A stretch of 64,000 bases of DNA from CAILZL01 sp050181835 (GCA_050181835.1 JBFXCU010000001.1:1-64000); one strand, 5' to 3'; counted from the first letter of the stretch, positions 1 to 9,580 are shown. Program-made: numbers and translations. The notes: generated by a model from the sequence alone, not told the origin.

Positions 1-126
1 GCCCTTGACCGGCGCACGCCCGATGACGTGTACTTCACCTTACTGCCGCTCGCGCAGGCGGCCTAAATCGCAACGCCACACTTAATCCTGCGCGTCTAAC
101 TGTTCAGTTTTGTGGGACCACCTCTG
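1..126 (+). mobile_element. 3' end of an IS3-family insertion sequence, cut by the window edge
   Basis: The frame open from base 1 ends at TAA (64-66). Its last residues include RTPDDVYFT and a Leu/Ala-rich tail, as at the C-terminus of IS3-family OrfB (DDE) transposases. About 40 bases downstream, tcagttttgtgggaccacct resembles the terminal inverted repeat of many IS3 members, so the element probably ends near 115-126. The rest lies outside the window, so activity and the partner end cannot be judged. Family assignment is from the short C-terminal motif only. Confidence 0.6.
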
Positions 127-152
127 ACGAGACTGTCTGCTTTTTTGACTAG

Positions 153-392
153 GTCCACTTTGGTCGGATCACACGGGTAGGGATCACGGTTGGTCTGCTA
201 GTACCCATCGTACATCCTGGCGAGGAGACCGGAGGATACGTCTTTGGTATCAATCGAGGCGAACCATACTTCGCTGATATTCCCAAGCTATGGAAGAAGA
301 ATTACGGCTCAAAACACTCGTTGGTATCCTCACCAGTTGAAGGTTTGAAAATCGTTGCTGACTTTGCGACTCACTTCCCTGCGGATTGCTAA
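153..392 (+). pseudogene. 5'-truncated ORF remnant of unknown function
   Basis: After a TAG at 150-152 the frame stays open for 79 codons to TAA at 390-392 but has no start codon or ribosome binding site. The peptide looks protein-like (HPGEETGGYVFGINRGEP in the middle, ending HFPADC). It begins about 25 bases after the IS3 end, so the likely reading is the C-terminal part of a gene cut off by the insertion. I do not recognise the family. It could also be a chance open frame. Confidence 0.35.
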
Positions 393-395
393 CGC

Positions 396-433
396 GTAGG
401 CTGGGATTACGCTGCGCTGCATCGCCAGCCTAC
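396..433. repeat. REP-like palindrome
   Basis: The block begins gtaggctgg and ends ccagcctac, so its ends are inverted repeats around a variable centre (attacgctgcgctgcatcg). Its reverse complement closely matches the start of the repeat at 30395-30474, which lies next to a RAYT-type transposase gene. Same family of extragenic palindromes, scattered in the genome. Confidence 0.7.
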
Positions 434-512
434 ATCAGCGAAGTATTGCACCGTACTTGAAGAGTCTCATGCATCACGTCCCTTGCGGCATGACCATGCC
501 AACATAAGTGGG

Positions 513-737
513 CTACTTCAGCTTATCAGCAACCTTAGCCAGTACGGTATTCACGCAGGCGATGCTTGCGTCACCAAGAGCGCTACTAACCGCAACGGCA
601 CCGATAGCTTGGTCGCGCCACTTAGTCGGTACACCACCGCCCACATTGATCGTTCCCGGAATAGGTGCTGGCGGCACGGCTTGTCCTTCTGAGAGACTAG
701 GGATATGCCTCGACCCGTACGATACGGCCCCGCTCAT
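513..737 (-). CDS. Hypothetical small protein, doubtful
   Basis: 74 codons from an ATG at 737. It overlaps the 3' end of pgaD by 41 bases in another frame. The peptide (PGTINVGGGVPTKWRDQA, then an Ala/Val-rich helix-like tail) looks more protein-like than a random frame and could be translated by coupling to pgaD. I recognise no family and see no clear ribosome binding site. Otherwise 434-696 holds nothing I can identify. Confidence 0.25.
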   Translation of the reverse strand: MSGAVSYGSRHIPSLSEGQAVPPAPIPGTINVGGGVPTKWRDQAIGAVAVSSALGDASIACVNTVLAKVADKLK

Positions 738-1119
738 CGTGATGCACAACTGATACTTGGCGGTCACGGCCAGCCTGAATCGCCGCCGGGCACAGCTTGA
801 AGTAATCAGCGTAATCAACGACTGCTGGTACCAACGGGCACACACTGAGCTTGTGGGTGATATGGCTCCAGATCAACAATGATCCAGAGGTACTGCACAA
901 CGCGATGGCTGTTCGCGGCAGTGACGTAGTCGAACTGAGAGCCACGGATTGCACAATAGGATGCTGCAGAACGGTACCAATCAACCACGTTGCAGCGCCG
1001 ATGAGCGGCCGACACAGCCAAAGCCAATATCCCCACAGTGCAGCAGTGGTCGCATCCGAAAATAGCCGGTGCTGCCAGCGAAGCTGACCGCGCAAATTGA
1101 TAATCAGTGAATGGTTCAT
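697..1119 (-). CDS. pgaD: PgaD, poly-N-acetylglucosamine biosynthesis membrane protein
   Basis: About 140 residues from ATG at 1119; an upstream TTG at 1146 is less likely. The N-terminus (MNHSLIIN), two hydrophobic segments around residues 25-75 and a hydrophilic tail fit PgaD, the small inner-membrane partner of the PgaC glycosyltransferase. In E. coli PgaC and PgaD together bind cyclic di-GMP and switch on polymer synthesis. It is the last gene of the pgaB-pgaC-pgaD set, about 130 bases after the pgaC stop. The sequence family is poorly conserved; position next to pgaC is the main support. Confidence 0.75.
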   Translation of the reverse strand: MNHSLIINLRGQLRWQHRLFSDATTAALWGYWLWLCRPLIGAATWLIGTVLQHPIVQSVALSSTTSLPRTAIALCSTSGSLLIWSHITHKLSVCPLVPAVVDYADYFKLCPAAIQAGRDRQVSVVHHDERGRIVRVEAYP

Positions 1120-1246
1120 AATCGGGACTTCGCGAACCACAAACAACCGCAGTGGTGAACATTAGGGTGCGCACACTAGCGCCTGTCCAGCAGAGCTGCA
1201 ATAGGTGAAATGACCGACAGGCCATCGCGACTCTAAGACGAAACGA

Positions 1247-2509
1247 TCAGCGAACACCGCGATCAGGACTTACCCAGCGAGCGCGCTTGCCCGAGCGTCG
1301 TGCCAGCACGCTCGGATAGGCGACGATTGTTGAAGCGATATTAATGATCCAGAACGCCAGCGGATACCAGATGATCCAGTAGTAGTAGCGGCCAAGCCCA
1401 CGTTCATAACGCCCGTCAAGTCGCTGGCTTAGAGCGAACTGTACGAGACAGGTTATGCCCAAGATAAGGCCGCTACCCTTAGGTATAAAAGGTGAGCCCA
1501 GTTCCGGCAGGGAAAAGTTTGTCAGCACGACAGAAGCGATCCAAAGCAGCGTAGCGCCCAGCATCAGATAGGACCAAAGGACGCTGGCGCAGGCCTCCAA
1601 CAGTAACGGCCACATGAAACTCTGCGACGGATGCCAGAATACGTCAAAGTTCTTAAGCAGCACCTGTGCTCCGCCTGTCGCCCAGCGCAGGCGCTGCTTC
1701 CAGAGACCGCGCAACGTCTCAGGCATCAGGATCCAGACCAGCGCATTGGGTTCGAACAGCACCCTCCATCCGGCACGCTGCAATTTCCAAGTGATATCGA
1801 TGTCTTCAGTCAGCATATCGGCACTCCAATAGCCGACGCCGTGCACCGCCGACCTGCGAAAGGCCGTGATGACGCCCGAGACCGTAAATAGGCTACCGAA
1901 ATATTTCTGCGCACGCTTGATCATGCCAACGATCGACGAAAATTCCCCTACCTGCACCCGACCCAACAGTGTGGAGCGGTTTCTGATGCGGGGGTTGCCA
2001 GTTACGGCAGCCACCTGCGGATCGGCCACAAAATGGCGGACAAGCCAGTAGGCGCAGTGCCTGTCGAGCAGCGCATCACCGTCAATTCCGATCAGGATTT
2101 CGTGTCGGGCGAGCAGACTGCCCGCCTGTAGCGCCATCGCTTTGCCCTGATTCTGCGCCAAATGAATAACGCGCAGTCGCGCGTGCTGGGCCGCCAACCG
2201 ATCAAGTACCTCGCCAGTGCCGTCGCGGCTGCCGTCATTTATTGCGATGACCTCGAATTCTGGATAGTCGAGCGCCAGCGCATGGCTCAAGGTTTCCTCG
2301 GCGTTATCCGCTTCGTTATAGCAAGGCACCAGCACGCTAACTGGCGGCACAACCATGGGTTTCTCCGGCGCATCACAGGGCGGTTGGTTTCGTTCGTATC
2401 GCCTGTAAAACAGCAATGCCCCGATCATCCACAGATAGGACATGAACAGTGGATAGAAAAAAATAAAGCCTTGCGCAAACCGCCACAGATGATGGAAAAG
2501 GGTGCTCAT
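1247..2509 (-). CDS. pgaC: PgaC, poly-beta-1,6-N-acetyl-D-glucosamine synthase
   Basis: 420 residues, close to E. coli PgaC (441). It is a family 2 processive glycosyltransferase that polymerises UDP-GlcNAc at the inner membrane. Visible motifs: VPCYNEADN and NDGSRDGT (nucleotide binding, about residues 60-95), IDGDA (metal-binding Asp), TEDIDIT (about 231; catalytic Asp) and QRLRWATGG (about 270; acceptor/processivity motif). Two hydrophobic segments lie at the N-terminus and several after residue 300. The ATG at 2509 follows the pgaB stop by about 12 bases, so the genes are co-transcribed. Confidence 0.95.
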   Translation of the reverse strand: MSTLFHHLWRFAQGFIFFYPLFMSYLWMIGALLFYRRYERNQPPCDAPEKPMVVPPVSVLVPCYNEADNAEETLSHALALDYPEFEVIAINDGSRDGTGEVLDRLAAQHARLRVIHLAQNQGKAMALQAGSLLARHEILIGIDGDALLDRHCAYWLVRHFVADPQVAAVTGNPRIRNRSTLLGRVQVGEFSSIVGMIKRAQKYFGSLFTVSGVITAFRRSAVHGVGYWSADMLTEDIDITWKLQRAGWRVLFEPNALVWILMPETLRGLWKQRLRWATGGAQVLLKNFDVFWHPSQSFMWPLLLEACASVLWSYLMLGATLLWIASVVLTNFSLPELGSPFIPKGSGLILGITCLVQFALSQRLDGRYERGLGRYYYWIIWYPLAFWIINIASTIVAYPSVLARRSGKRARWVSPDRGVR

Positions 2510-2521
2510 CCGATGCTAATG

Positions 2522-4513
2522 TCAGTGCACCTGCGGCACATTGGGTTTGACCGAAAAGACGGCACGCATCGTGCTCCAGTCCGGTTGATTTTCAAATGGA
2601 AGATCCGGGTAATACGCCACATGCTCTACCCCCATCGTGTAGAGCTTGCTGATCGTCGCGGCGATTTCAGCGCTTGGGATGGGCTTGCTGTCGTTACGCC
2701 AATCCACCGTCTGCAATTCGAACACCACCCGGCTCATCGCCCCCGGTCGTTCGTTAATCTTGTTTACGAGGTTGCGGTAAAAAGCCTCATGGTCGGGTGC
2801 TTTCTCCATCAGCGGCATCGCCATGATGGCCGTAAAATCGTAGTTCGCCAGTGAATTCTCCAGCGCCTGCGAATACCAGACTTCCGCTTTCGGGTTCAGC
2901 ACAACCTGCGCATAGAGATTGCGCGCAGTTTTAAGGGCAGGTTCTTCGGCACGCACGACCTCGGCAAGTTCTCCGGCGAACTCATCAAGCGCATTGATCT
3001 TCAGAATGGTCCAGCGGCCCAAAAGGTCGTCGTGCTTGCGGATTTCGGTTATTGAGCCGGGCAGTCCCCAGTCTTCATAGGCCTTGCGCGCAAATTGACT
3101 CGCGTCCTCGAAGTCTGACAACGTTACATCGTCGTGAAACAGCAGTCCCTCGAAGGTTGCATAACGCGCAAGATCTTCGTAAATCTCGCGGATAGTCTGC
3201 CGCGCAGCGGGCGAAAACGGTGATAGCCGTTTGTAACCCATCATCACATGATCACCGCCGCTGCCGGGCTCGGTCACGACCTGATCCTGTGCGCCAGGCA
3301 CATTTGTCGGCAGTTCCCAGGCGATCATTGGCATCCACGCATAAATCCGCTTTACCGGCGTACGCGTATCTATCTGCCAGGCAACGCGATTGAAGAGATC
3401 CGCCCGCATCGGCACATGCCGGTTAGGAAAATAGACAGCATCGGCTGAGCCATTCGCATCCGGATCTGCGAAGGCCTGTAGGTAGACTGCGGTAGCGCCG
3501 AGCGCAGTGACCCGCTCAAGCAGGTGACTCAGATTCCTCTCTTGCTGCGCCGGATCTGGATCGTAGATATAGTCTAAATCGACGTGCATGACTTTCTGCG
3601 CGCGATCATTTTCGGAGAGGTTCTGATTGCGGATCGCAATCTCGCGTCCCAGATCTGCGAGCGTCATGGTGCTGCCGATCAAAATGCGTCGCATGCCCCA
3701 CAGTGGCGTGTCTTCCATATTTGCGCCGTCATCCAGCGTCAGTCCGATCGACATGCCGTAGCGCACTGCGATATCACGTAGCTCATAGCTGTAGCGTCCG
3801 TAGGGCCAAGCAATGACACGCGGTGCCCGTCCGACGCGCTGCTTTATTATTTCCGCACTGCGCCGTATATCAGCTTCAACACGCTTATGGTAGCTCGACT
3901 CATCTTCATAACTGTGCGTCTGTTTTGACCAGTGGCGTGTGACGGCAGCTGGCTCCAAGTTCTCTTCCGGATTGCCGGGAATGCCGCGATGCAGATCGTA
4001 GCTATGACTGCCAATCTCGACCAAGCCGCTGTCGCTGAGCTCGCGCAACTCCTTCCAGCTCATCAATTTATCGCGCGAAATATCGTGGCCGTCGAAATTG
4101 ACTTTGGCCTTGTCTTCTTCCCAAGTACCAACAACTGCAACCACCGAGGGAATTCGCAGCATCTTCAGCAACGGCCACGCGTAGCGATGCATCGACTGAT
4201 AGCCGTCGTCAAAGGTAATCAATACGGCCTTGTCAGGCAGGTGCGAGCTTCCGGCCTTATCCTCTAATAGGTCATCCACACTGACAAAGTGGTAGCCATT
4301 ATTGCGTAGCCAATCAATCTGCCTGACGAAATTCGTCGGCGTGACAGCATATTCCTTGATGAGTGCGTCCGCCGGGTCAGCAATTTCATGGTAGCTGAGT
4401 ACCGTAACCTTCTCTTCGGTCGGTACGGCCGCAGTACAAATGTCCATATGCAGAACGGCGACCAAACTAATCAGCACAAGACTGTAGATCGGAGGGTGTA
4501 GGAAACGGTTCAT
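2522..4513 (-). CDS. pgaB: PgaB, poly-N-acetylglucosamine N-deacetylase
   Basis: 663 residues from ATG at 4513, chosen because MNRF plus a hydrophobic stretch ending near CTAAV forms an export signal; the frame is open a further 31 codons upstream. The N-terminal deacetylase domain shows TFDDGYQS (about residue 99) and SHSYDLH (about 167), the metal-binding Asp and His-x3-His set of family 4 carbohydrate esterases. From about residue 310 a second, C-terminal glycoside-hydrolase-like domain follows, as in E. coli PgaB (672 residues). Partial deacetylation is needed for export. No pgaA (porin/TPR) precedes it: the next gene upstream is an unrelated zinc protein. Confidence 0.93.
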   Translation of the reverse strand: MNRFLHPPIYSLVLISLVAVLHMDICTAAVPTEEKVTVLSYHEIADPADALIKEYAVTPTNFVRQIDWLRNNGYHFVSVDDLLEDKAGSSHLPDKAVLITFDDGYQSMHRYAWPLLKMLRIPSVVAVVGTWEEDKAKVNFDGHDISRDKLMSWKELRELSDSGLVEIGSHSYDLHRGIPGNPEENLEPAAVTRHWSKQTHSYEDESSYHKRVEADIRRSAEIIKQRVGRAPRVIAWPYGRYSYELRDIAVRYGMSIGLTLDDGANMEDTPLWGMRRILIGSTMTLADLGREIAIRNQNLSENDRAQKVMHVDLDYIYDPDPAQQERNLSHLLERVTALGATAVYLQAFADPDANGSADAVYFPNRHVPMRADLFNRVAWQIDTRTPVKRIYAWMPMIAWELPTNVPGAQDQVVTEPGSGGDHVMMGYKRLSPFSPAARQTIREIYEDLARYATFEGLLFHDDVTLSDFEDASQFARKAYEDWGLPGSITEIRKHDDLLGRWTILKINALDEFAGELAEVVRAEEPALKTARNLYAQVVLNPKAEVWYSQALENSLANYDFTAIMAMPLMEKAPDHEAFYRNLVNKINERPGAMSRVVFELQTVDWRNDSKPIPSAEIAATISKLYTMGVEHVAYYPDLPFENQPDWSTMRAVFSVKPNVPQVH

Positions 4514-4713
4514 ACTTCTATCAAATCCAAATTCGGTGAGGATAGGTGGCTGCGCCACTTTATGCCACGCGACGCCCGCAGCAAGCTCTATCTGTGTGAA
4601 ATGCAACGCTGGCGAATTATAGGTCGCGCTTCGCCCCCATCAATTTCACCACCCCCCGCTGCTGTTAAGCAACAAACCGCCCTTCACTTACGCAAGGGCC
4701 ACACCAATCAACG

Positions 4714-4917
4714 CTATTTTTTCAGCGTGTACTCAGCGCTGCAATACGGGCACTTAGCCCAGCCAGTTTGTTCTATGGGTAAGTACACACGCGGATGTGA
4801 GTTCCACAGGTACATACCGGGCATGGGACAGGCGAGAGGCAGATCATCGTCACTTACTTGGTACTGATTCAGCGCGTTTGATTGAATAAGCTTGTCGGTG
4901 CGCTCGGCGGAGTTCAT
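4714..4917 (-). CDS. Small zinc-finger (CHCC-type) protein
   Basis: 67 residues from ATG at 4917. The core LPLSCPMPGM-like stretch (here LPLACPMPGM), LWNSHPRVYLP and a closing AKCPYCSAEY supply one Cys, one His and a Cys pair, the pattern of the zf-CHCC domain shared with the NDUFS6/mitochondrial complex I accessory subunit. Bacterial members are short and of unknown role. It lies on the same strand just after the thioesterase gene (stop 4972) and may be translated with glnE and that gene. The 200 bases between it and pgaB hold a weak hairpin (gcccttcacttacgcaagggc, about 4678-4699). Confidence 0.8.
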   Translation of the reverse strand: MNSAERTDKLIQSNALNQYQVSDDDLPLACPMPGMYLWNSHPRVYLPIEQTGWAKCPYCSAEYTLKK

Positions 4918-4971
4918 AGTCGGTATCGCTCGGAGAAGGTAGGTTCGATTGGTGGATTTTGCCACAACCGG

Positions 4972-5424
4972 CTAGCGATTAATCACTGCCATGGTGATTC
5001 GCGACACGCAAATAAGCTGACCGCGTTCATTGACGATTTCAATACCCCAGACATGGCTACGGGCACCGATATGAAATGCCCGGGTAGTACCGATCACTTT
5101 ATTACCCACCGGTACCGGACGCAGGTGATTGGCGTTAATTTCCTGACCGACGCAGGCGTACTTAGCTGTATCCACCACCGCATTGGCGGCGAAGCTGCCC
5201 AGCGTTTCTGCCAACACCACCGACGCGCCGCCATGCAGGATACGCAACGGCTGGCAGGTACGTGAATCTACCGGCATGGTGGCTTGCAGATAGTCATCAC
5301 CAATCTCGGTGATCTCGATACCCATATGGCTGACTAACGTATCAAGAGTGCGCTGCTGCATGAACTCCATAGTCACGTCAGGACGCCAGATACGGGCCGA
5401 AGTGTCAGTTACATTGTTAGTCAT
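4972..5424 (-). CDS. Hotdog-fold acyl-CoA thioesterase (PaaI/YdiI type)
   Basis: 150 residues. The segment RILHGGASVVLAE carries the His-Gly-Gly and acidic residue of the hotdog thioesterase active site. The length and N-terminal layout match the YdiI/MenI-like 1,4-dihydroxy-2-naphthoyl-CoA or general acyl-CoA hydrolases. The ATG at 5424 lies 4 bases after the glnE stop, so it is read from the same transcript; a longer frame starting inside glnE is less likely. The substrate cannot be told from sequence. Confidence 0.85.
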   Translation of the reverse strand: MTNNVTDTSARIWRPDVTMEFMQQRTLDTLVSHMGIEITEIGDDYLQATMPVDSRTCQPLRILHGGASVVLAETLGSFAANAVVDTAKYACVGQEINANHLRPVPVGNKVIGTTRAFHIGARSHVWGIEIVNERGQLICVSRITMAVINR

Positions 5425-5428
5425 GGTG

Positions 5429-8350
5429 TCACTCCGGGTTGGTTTCCATAGTCGCCTGCCAGATGGCAATCACGTGCTGGCGTTCGGCAACAAACTCAGT
5501 ATCAGCAATTACGTTTGTCGCACCACTCAAGGACAGATGATGCAGATGTTCACGGTAGCGACGGTAGGTGCTGGTGAGAAAGTCCACCTCTTCTTGAGCG
5601 ACCAGATTGCCTGAAGCCAAGCTCTCCAGTTGGCGAATATTGTCGGTAAATATAATAATTGGCGGATAGTCATCAGCCCAATGCAACATCCAGTACTGCA
5701 CCAAAAACTCTATATCGGCAATACCACCAGCGTCCTGCTTGAGGTCAACCTGGCCCTTGCCAGCTTTGGATAGCTCATCACGCATACGCTGCCGCATGGT
5801 ACGTACTTCTTCACGCAAACTGTCACGAAGCACTGCGTGGCGCAACACCTCGACACGAATCTGCTCGAAGCGCGCGGTCGCCGTCGCGTCTCCTGCCACT
5901 GCACGGGCGCGCAGCAATGCCTGATGCTCCCAGGTCCAGGCATCACTGCGCTGGTAACTTTCATAGCTATCGAGGCTTTGTACTAGCAAACCGCCTTTAC
6001 CATTGGGACGTAGTCGCATATCGACTTCATACAGTCGGCCAGCGCGCGTATGAATGCTCAGCAAGTGCACCAAGCGCTGCCCAAGGCGCGCAAAATACAC
6101 CCCATTTTCCACTGGAACTGCGCCATCGGTTTGCTGATAGTCACCCACCGAATCATGCAGGAATACCAGATCCAGATCGGAACCATAACCCAGCTCTCTG
6201 CCACCAAACTTGCCGTAGGCCACCACCACCACGCCAGCCTCGCGAGCATCGGCTGCGCTTGCGCCACAACGGGGTTGACCGTGTCGTTTGCTGATATGCG
6301 ACCAAGCCATGCTTAATGCCTGTTGCACAATCAGTTCGGCCAGATCGGTTAGTCGATCACTAACTTTCATCAACGGCATACGATCGGTAAGATCGGCTAC
6401 TGCGATGCGAAACATCGCAATGCGCTGGAACTCGCGTAATGATTCAACCTGACGCTCTTCATCCTCAGGATCGGCCTGCTCCATCTTGAGCCGCAGCTCG
6501 TTGCCAAGCGAAGTACGCGTTGGCAGATCCGTCATCAATCGTGCGTCAATCAGCTCATCAAGCAACAGTGGGAAAGCCGCAATCTGCTCGGCTAAAAACT
6601 CGCTTTGCGCACACAGATCTACCAACAGCGCAAGCACTGGTGGATGCTCATTAAGCAAGGCGAGGTATACGGTACGGCCACCGATTTTTTCCATGATGCG
6701 TAGCACCCGCGTAAACACATCGGCCTGCTCGGCTTGTTGGCCTATCAAGCGCAACACCTGTGGCACCAAGACATGCAGCCGTTGCTTGCCTACTTCATCA
6801 AGATGCTGGTAATAGCTGCTATCACGCACTTGCAGCATTTGTCGGGTGATATGTTCTGGATCAGTAACACCCAGTGCTTTAACGGCATCATGCCGCTCTG
6901 CATCACTGACGCTCGCATCAAGAAACCCCACCAGAGTTGAGTCCGCCTCTGGCACGCTACTGCCGCCAAACAAGATGGCCGAGAACCAGTGTGTCACACG
7001 CGCACGATGTTGATTCAACTCATCGCGCAAGCTCGGCCAATCAGGGTAATTCAGCGACACCGCCAAACGCAGACGCGACACCTCATCGTCAGGCAGATAG
7101 TGCGTGTTGTCGTCACTCCATTGCTGTAAACGATTTTCTACCCGACGTAGATACCGATAGGCGACAAGCAGCTCTGCTACGGCCTGTTGTTCAAGTAATT
7201 TTTGACCTTCCAGATGTGGCAACACTTGCTGCAATTCACGCGACTGCAAATTAAGATCGTTACCACCGCGCAATAGCTGGAATGCCTGCACGATAAATTC
7301 CACTTCGCGAATACCACCGGGACCGAGCTTGACGTGCTCATGCAGTTCGCGGCGCTCCACTTCACGCGCGATCATTTGCTTCATGTTGCGCAACGAATCA
7401 AATACCGAGAAGTCCAGATAGCGACGATACACAAAGGGTCGCATCACATTGTCATACAGGGATTGATAGTGTTCAATCGCGGTGATCGGTCGGGCCTTGA
7501 CCATGGCATAGCGCTCCCAGTCGCGGCCATGCTGTTGCAGATAGGTTTCAAAGCTATCGAAGTTAACTGCCAACGGGCCACTATCGCCGAAGGGTCGCAG
7601 GCGCATATCAACCCGAAACACAAACCCATCGACAGTCTGGTTGGACAACCATTGAATAATCCGCTGCCCAAGGCGCAAAAAGAATTCCTCGTTAGCGACT
7701 GATTCACTATGGGGGCGCTCACTGACATCCGTCTCGCCCGCTTCTGGATAGAGAAAAATCAAATCAATATCAGAGGAGTAATTCAACTCGCGGCCACCCA
7801 GCTTGCCCATGCCCAGCACCATCATGGGTTGCTTGGTGCCGCTTTCGAAACCCAGCGGCGTGCCATACAGCGTACTTAACTGCGCATAAGCACGCTCGTA
7901 GACGCTCTGCACACACACATCAGCCAAGTTAGATAAATCCAGCAGGGTCTCATTGAGTGGCGCCATCCCAGCAATGTCACGCCAGGCAATACGTACCATT
8001 TGTTGACGGCGATAAACTCGCAACGCCGACTGGAGTTCGGTGTCATTAGTTACGGTGGCTAGCGCCGCGTGCAACGCATCACGCAACCACGCCGCATCCA
8101 CGCTTTGTAGCAAACAACCGGTCACCAGCAATCTGGGCAGCAACCCCCCTTCACGGGTGCAGGCATGCGCGACGAACTCGCTACTGGCGAACACCTGCGG
8201 CAAGGACTGCGCGATGGCAGGATTATCCAGCGTAATGAGCTGTTCGGCTGGCAATGACTCGCGCAGGCTTTGCAGCTGTGCGGCAACCCGCTCGCGTAAT
8301 ACCAGCGGCAGTGACTCAAGTGTCTTGTAAGTGGTTTCGTGAATTGTCAT
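5429..8350 (-). CDS. glnE: GlnE, glutamine synthetase adenylyltransferase / adenylyl-removing enzyme
   Basis: About 973 residues, full length for the family. GlnE adds or removes AMP on the tyrosine of glutamine synthetase under control of PII. The duplicated nucleotidyltransferase signature is visible twice: GKLGGRELNYSSDIDLIF near residue 175 (deadenylylase half) and GKFGGRELGYGSDLDLVF near 705 (adenylylase half), each with the metal-binding Asp pair. The start is ATG at 8350; a TTG three codons upstream is also possible. It heads a minus-strand group with the thioesterase and zinc-finger genes and is divergent from yqgE. Confidence 0.97.
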   Translation of the reverse strand: MTIHETTYKTLESLPLVLRERVAAQLQSLRESLPAEQLITLDNPAIAQSLPQVFASSEFVAHACTREGGLLPRLLVTGCLLQSVDAAWLRDALHAALATVTNDTELQSALRVYRRQQMVRIAWRDIAGMAPLNETLLDLSNLADVCVQSVYERAYAQLSTLYGTPLGFESGTKQPMMVLGMGKLGGRELNYSSDIDLIFLYPEAGETDVSERPHSESVANEEFFLRLGQRIIQWLSNQTVDGFVFRVDMRLRPFGDSGPLAVNFDSFETYLQQHGRDWERYAMVKARPITAIEHYQSLYDNVMRPFVYRRYLDFSVFDSLRNMKQMIAREVERRELHEHVKLGPGGIREVEFIVQAFQLLRGGNDLNLQSRELQQVLPHLEGQKLLEQQAVAELLVAYRYLRRVENRLQQWSDDNTHYLPDDEVSRLRLAVSLNYPDWPSLRDELNQHRARVTHWFSAILFGGSSVPEADSTLVGFLDASVSDAERHDAVKALGVTDPEHITRQMLQVRDSSYYQHLDEVGKQRLHVLVPQVLRLIGQQAEQADVFTRVLRIMEKIGGRTVYLALLNEHPPVLALLVDLCAQSEFLAEQIAAFPLLLDELIDARLMTDLPTRTSLGNELRLKMEQADPEDEERQVESLREFQRIAMFRIAVADLTDRMPLMKVSDRLTDLAELIVQQALSMAWSHISKRHGQPRCGASAADAREAGVVVVAYGKFGGRELGYGSDLDLVFLHDSVGDYQQTDGAVPVENGVYFARLGQRLVHLLSIHTRAGRLYEVDMRLRPNGKGGLLVQSLDSYESYQRSDAWTWEHQALLRARAVAGDATATARFEQIRVEVLRHAVLRDSLREEVRTMRQRMRDELSKAGKGQVDLKQDAGGIADIEFLVQYWMLHWADDYPPIIIFTDNIRQLESLASGNLVAQEEVDFLTSTYRRYREHLHHLSLSGATNVIADTEFVAERQHVIAIWQATMETNPE

Positions 8351-8468
8351 TGTTGGCAAAGTTTACTGGCATTTCGTCAGCGGAACATAACCATGACCCA
8401 GCGACAATTTTCTGCCAAAACCGGGCTCATGACTTGAGCCGTTGCCATTAAGCACGGATACTTTGCGC

Positions 8469-9032
8469 ATGTCGCCCTCCTCTTATCTTAGCAATCAACT
8501 GCTGGTGGCCATGCCCACCATGGCAGACAGCCATTTCTCGCAAACTGTCACATTGGTTTGCGAACACAATGAACAAGGCGCACTGGGAATCATCATTAAT
8601 CGACCGATGCAAATGCGTCTGGCCGAGGTATTTGAACAACTGGACTTGAGTGCGCAGGATCAATTAGTGCGTGAACAAGCCATTCTGCGCGGCGGCCCAG
8701 TACAAACTGATCGCGGTTTTGTGATCCATCGCGCCGGCCCGCTGTGGAATTCCACCTTGGTGGTGTCCGACCAGATCCATGTCACCACTTCCAGCGATGT
8801 CCTGCAGGCCATTGCCGCTGGGCACGGCCCTTTGCCCTTGAGTATGGCGCTGGGATATGCCGGTTGGGAGGCGGGCCAACTGGAAGCAGAAATGGCACAA
8901 AATGCTTGGCTGACCGTGCCATTCGAAGAACGTATTTTGTTCGATACCCCGTTTGAACAACGCTGGCAGGCTGCAGCTCAGTTACTGGGCGTCAACCTCA
9001 GCACGCTCAGCACACTGGCTGGTCATGCATGA
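8469..9032 (+). CDS. YqgE/AlgH family protein
   Basis: 187 residues from ATG at 8469. The N-terminus (YLSNQLLVAMPTM), GALGIIINRP and the later LGYAGWEAGQLE are hallmarks of the UPF0301/YqgE/AlgH family. Its molecular role is unsettled; the Pseudomonas member was named for an effect on alginate regulation. It overlaps ruvX by 4 bases (ATGA at 9029), the usual yqgE-ruvX coupling. Confidence 0.93.
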   Translation: MSPSSYLSNQLLVAMPTMADSHFSQTVTLVCEHNEQGALGIIINRPMQMRLAEVFEQLDLSAQDQLVREQAILRGGPVQTDRGFVIHRAGPLWNSTLVVSDQIHVTTSSDVLQAIAAGHGPLPLSMALGYAGWEAGQLEAEMAQNAWLTVPFEERILFDTPFEQRWQAAAQLLGVNLSTLSTLAGHA

Positions 9033-9499
9033 CCGCCATGCCCCCTGTCAAACCAGCCTTGGCCAAGTCAGAATTAACGATAGTACTGGCGTTTGATTAC
9101 GGCACTCGCCGCATTGGTGTGGCCAGCGGCAACACCATGAGCCGCACGGCGCAAGCACTGCTGACATTGGAATGTAAACAGCAACTGCCACCTTGGCAGG
9201 AAATAGACAAGCTGCTGCGCGACTATTTACCCGGTCAGTTAATCGTCGGCCTTCCTTATAATGACGATGGCACGCCCACCGGCATGACCGCTCCAGCACA
9301 AGCGTTTGCGGCAGAATTGAACCACCGCAGTAACCTGCCTGTCGCGTTGGTGGACGAGCGTCACAGCTCCAAAGAAGCCGAGCGTGAACTGGCGTATTTA
9401 CGTCGCAGCGGCGTCAAGACGCGCCGCGTTTCACACGCTGATGTGGACATGGTAGCGGCCAAAGTAGTACTACAACGCTGGTTCAGTCAGTGCGACTGA
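9029..9499 (+). CDS. ruvX: RuvX/YqgF, Holliday-junction-resolvase-like nuclease
   Basis: 156 residues. The RNase H-like fold motifs are visible: LAFDYGTRRIGVA (first catalytic Asp), LIVGLPYNDDGTP, and VDERHSSKEAE (Glu) followed by an Asp near the end (HADVDMVAA). In E. coli YqgF/RuvX acts in 16S rRNA 5' maturation. Translation is coupled to yqgE through the ATGA overlap. The gene order yqgE-ruvX-pyrB is common in gammaproteobacteria. Confidence 0.93.
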   Translation: MTAMPPVKPALAKSELTIVLAFDYGTRRIGVASGNTMSRTAQALLTLECKQQLPPWQEIDKLLRDYLPGQLIVGLPYNDDGTPTGMTAPAQAFAAELNHRSNLPVALVDERHSSKEAERELAYLRRSGVKTRRVSHADVDMVAAKVVLQRWFSQCD

Positions 9500-9580
9500 G
9501 GCTTGAATGTAAAGCGGGTTACCCACCCAACATGTTTCAGCGTCGGATTAATAACCCGACCAACGCGGATCAAGAACAGC

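Noticed and set aside
2162..2854. 230-codon plus-strand frame across the pgaC/pgaB junction
   Set aside because: Opposite to two clearly conserved genes and without domain motifs.
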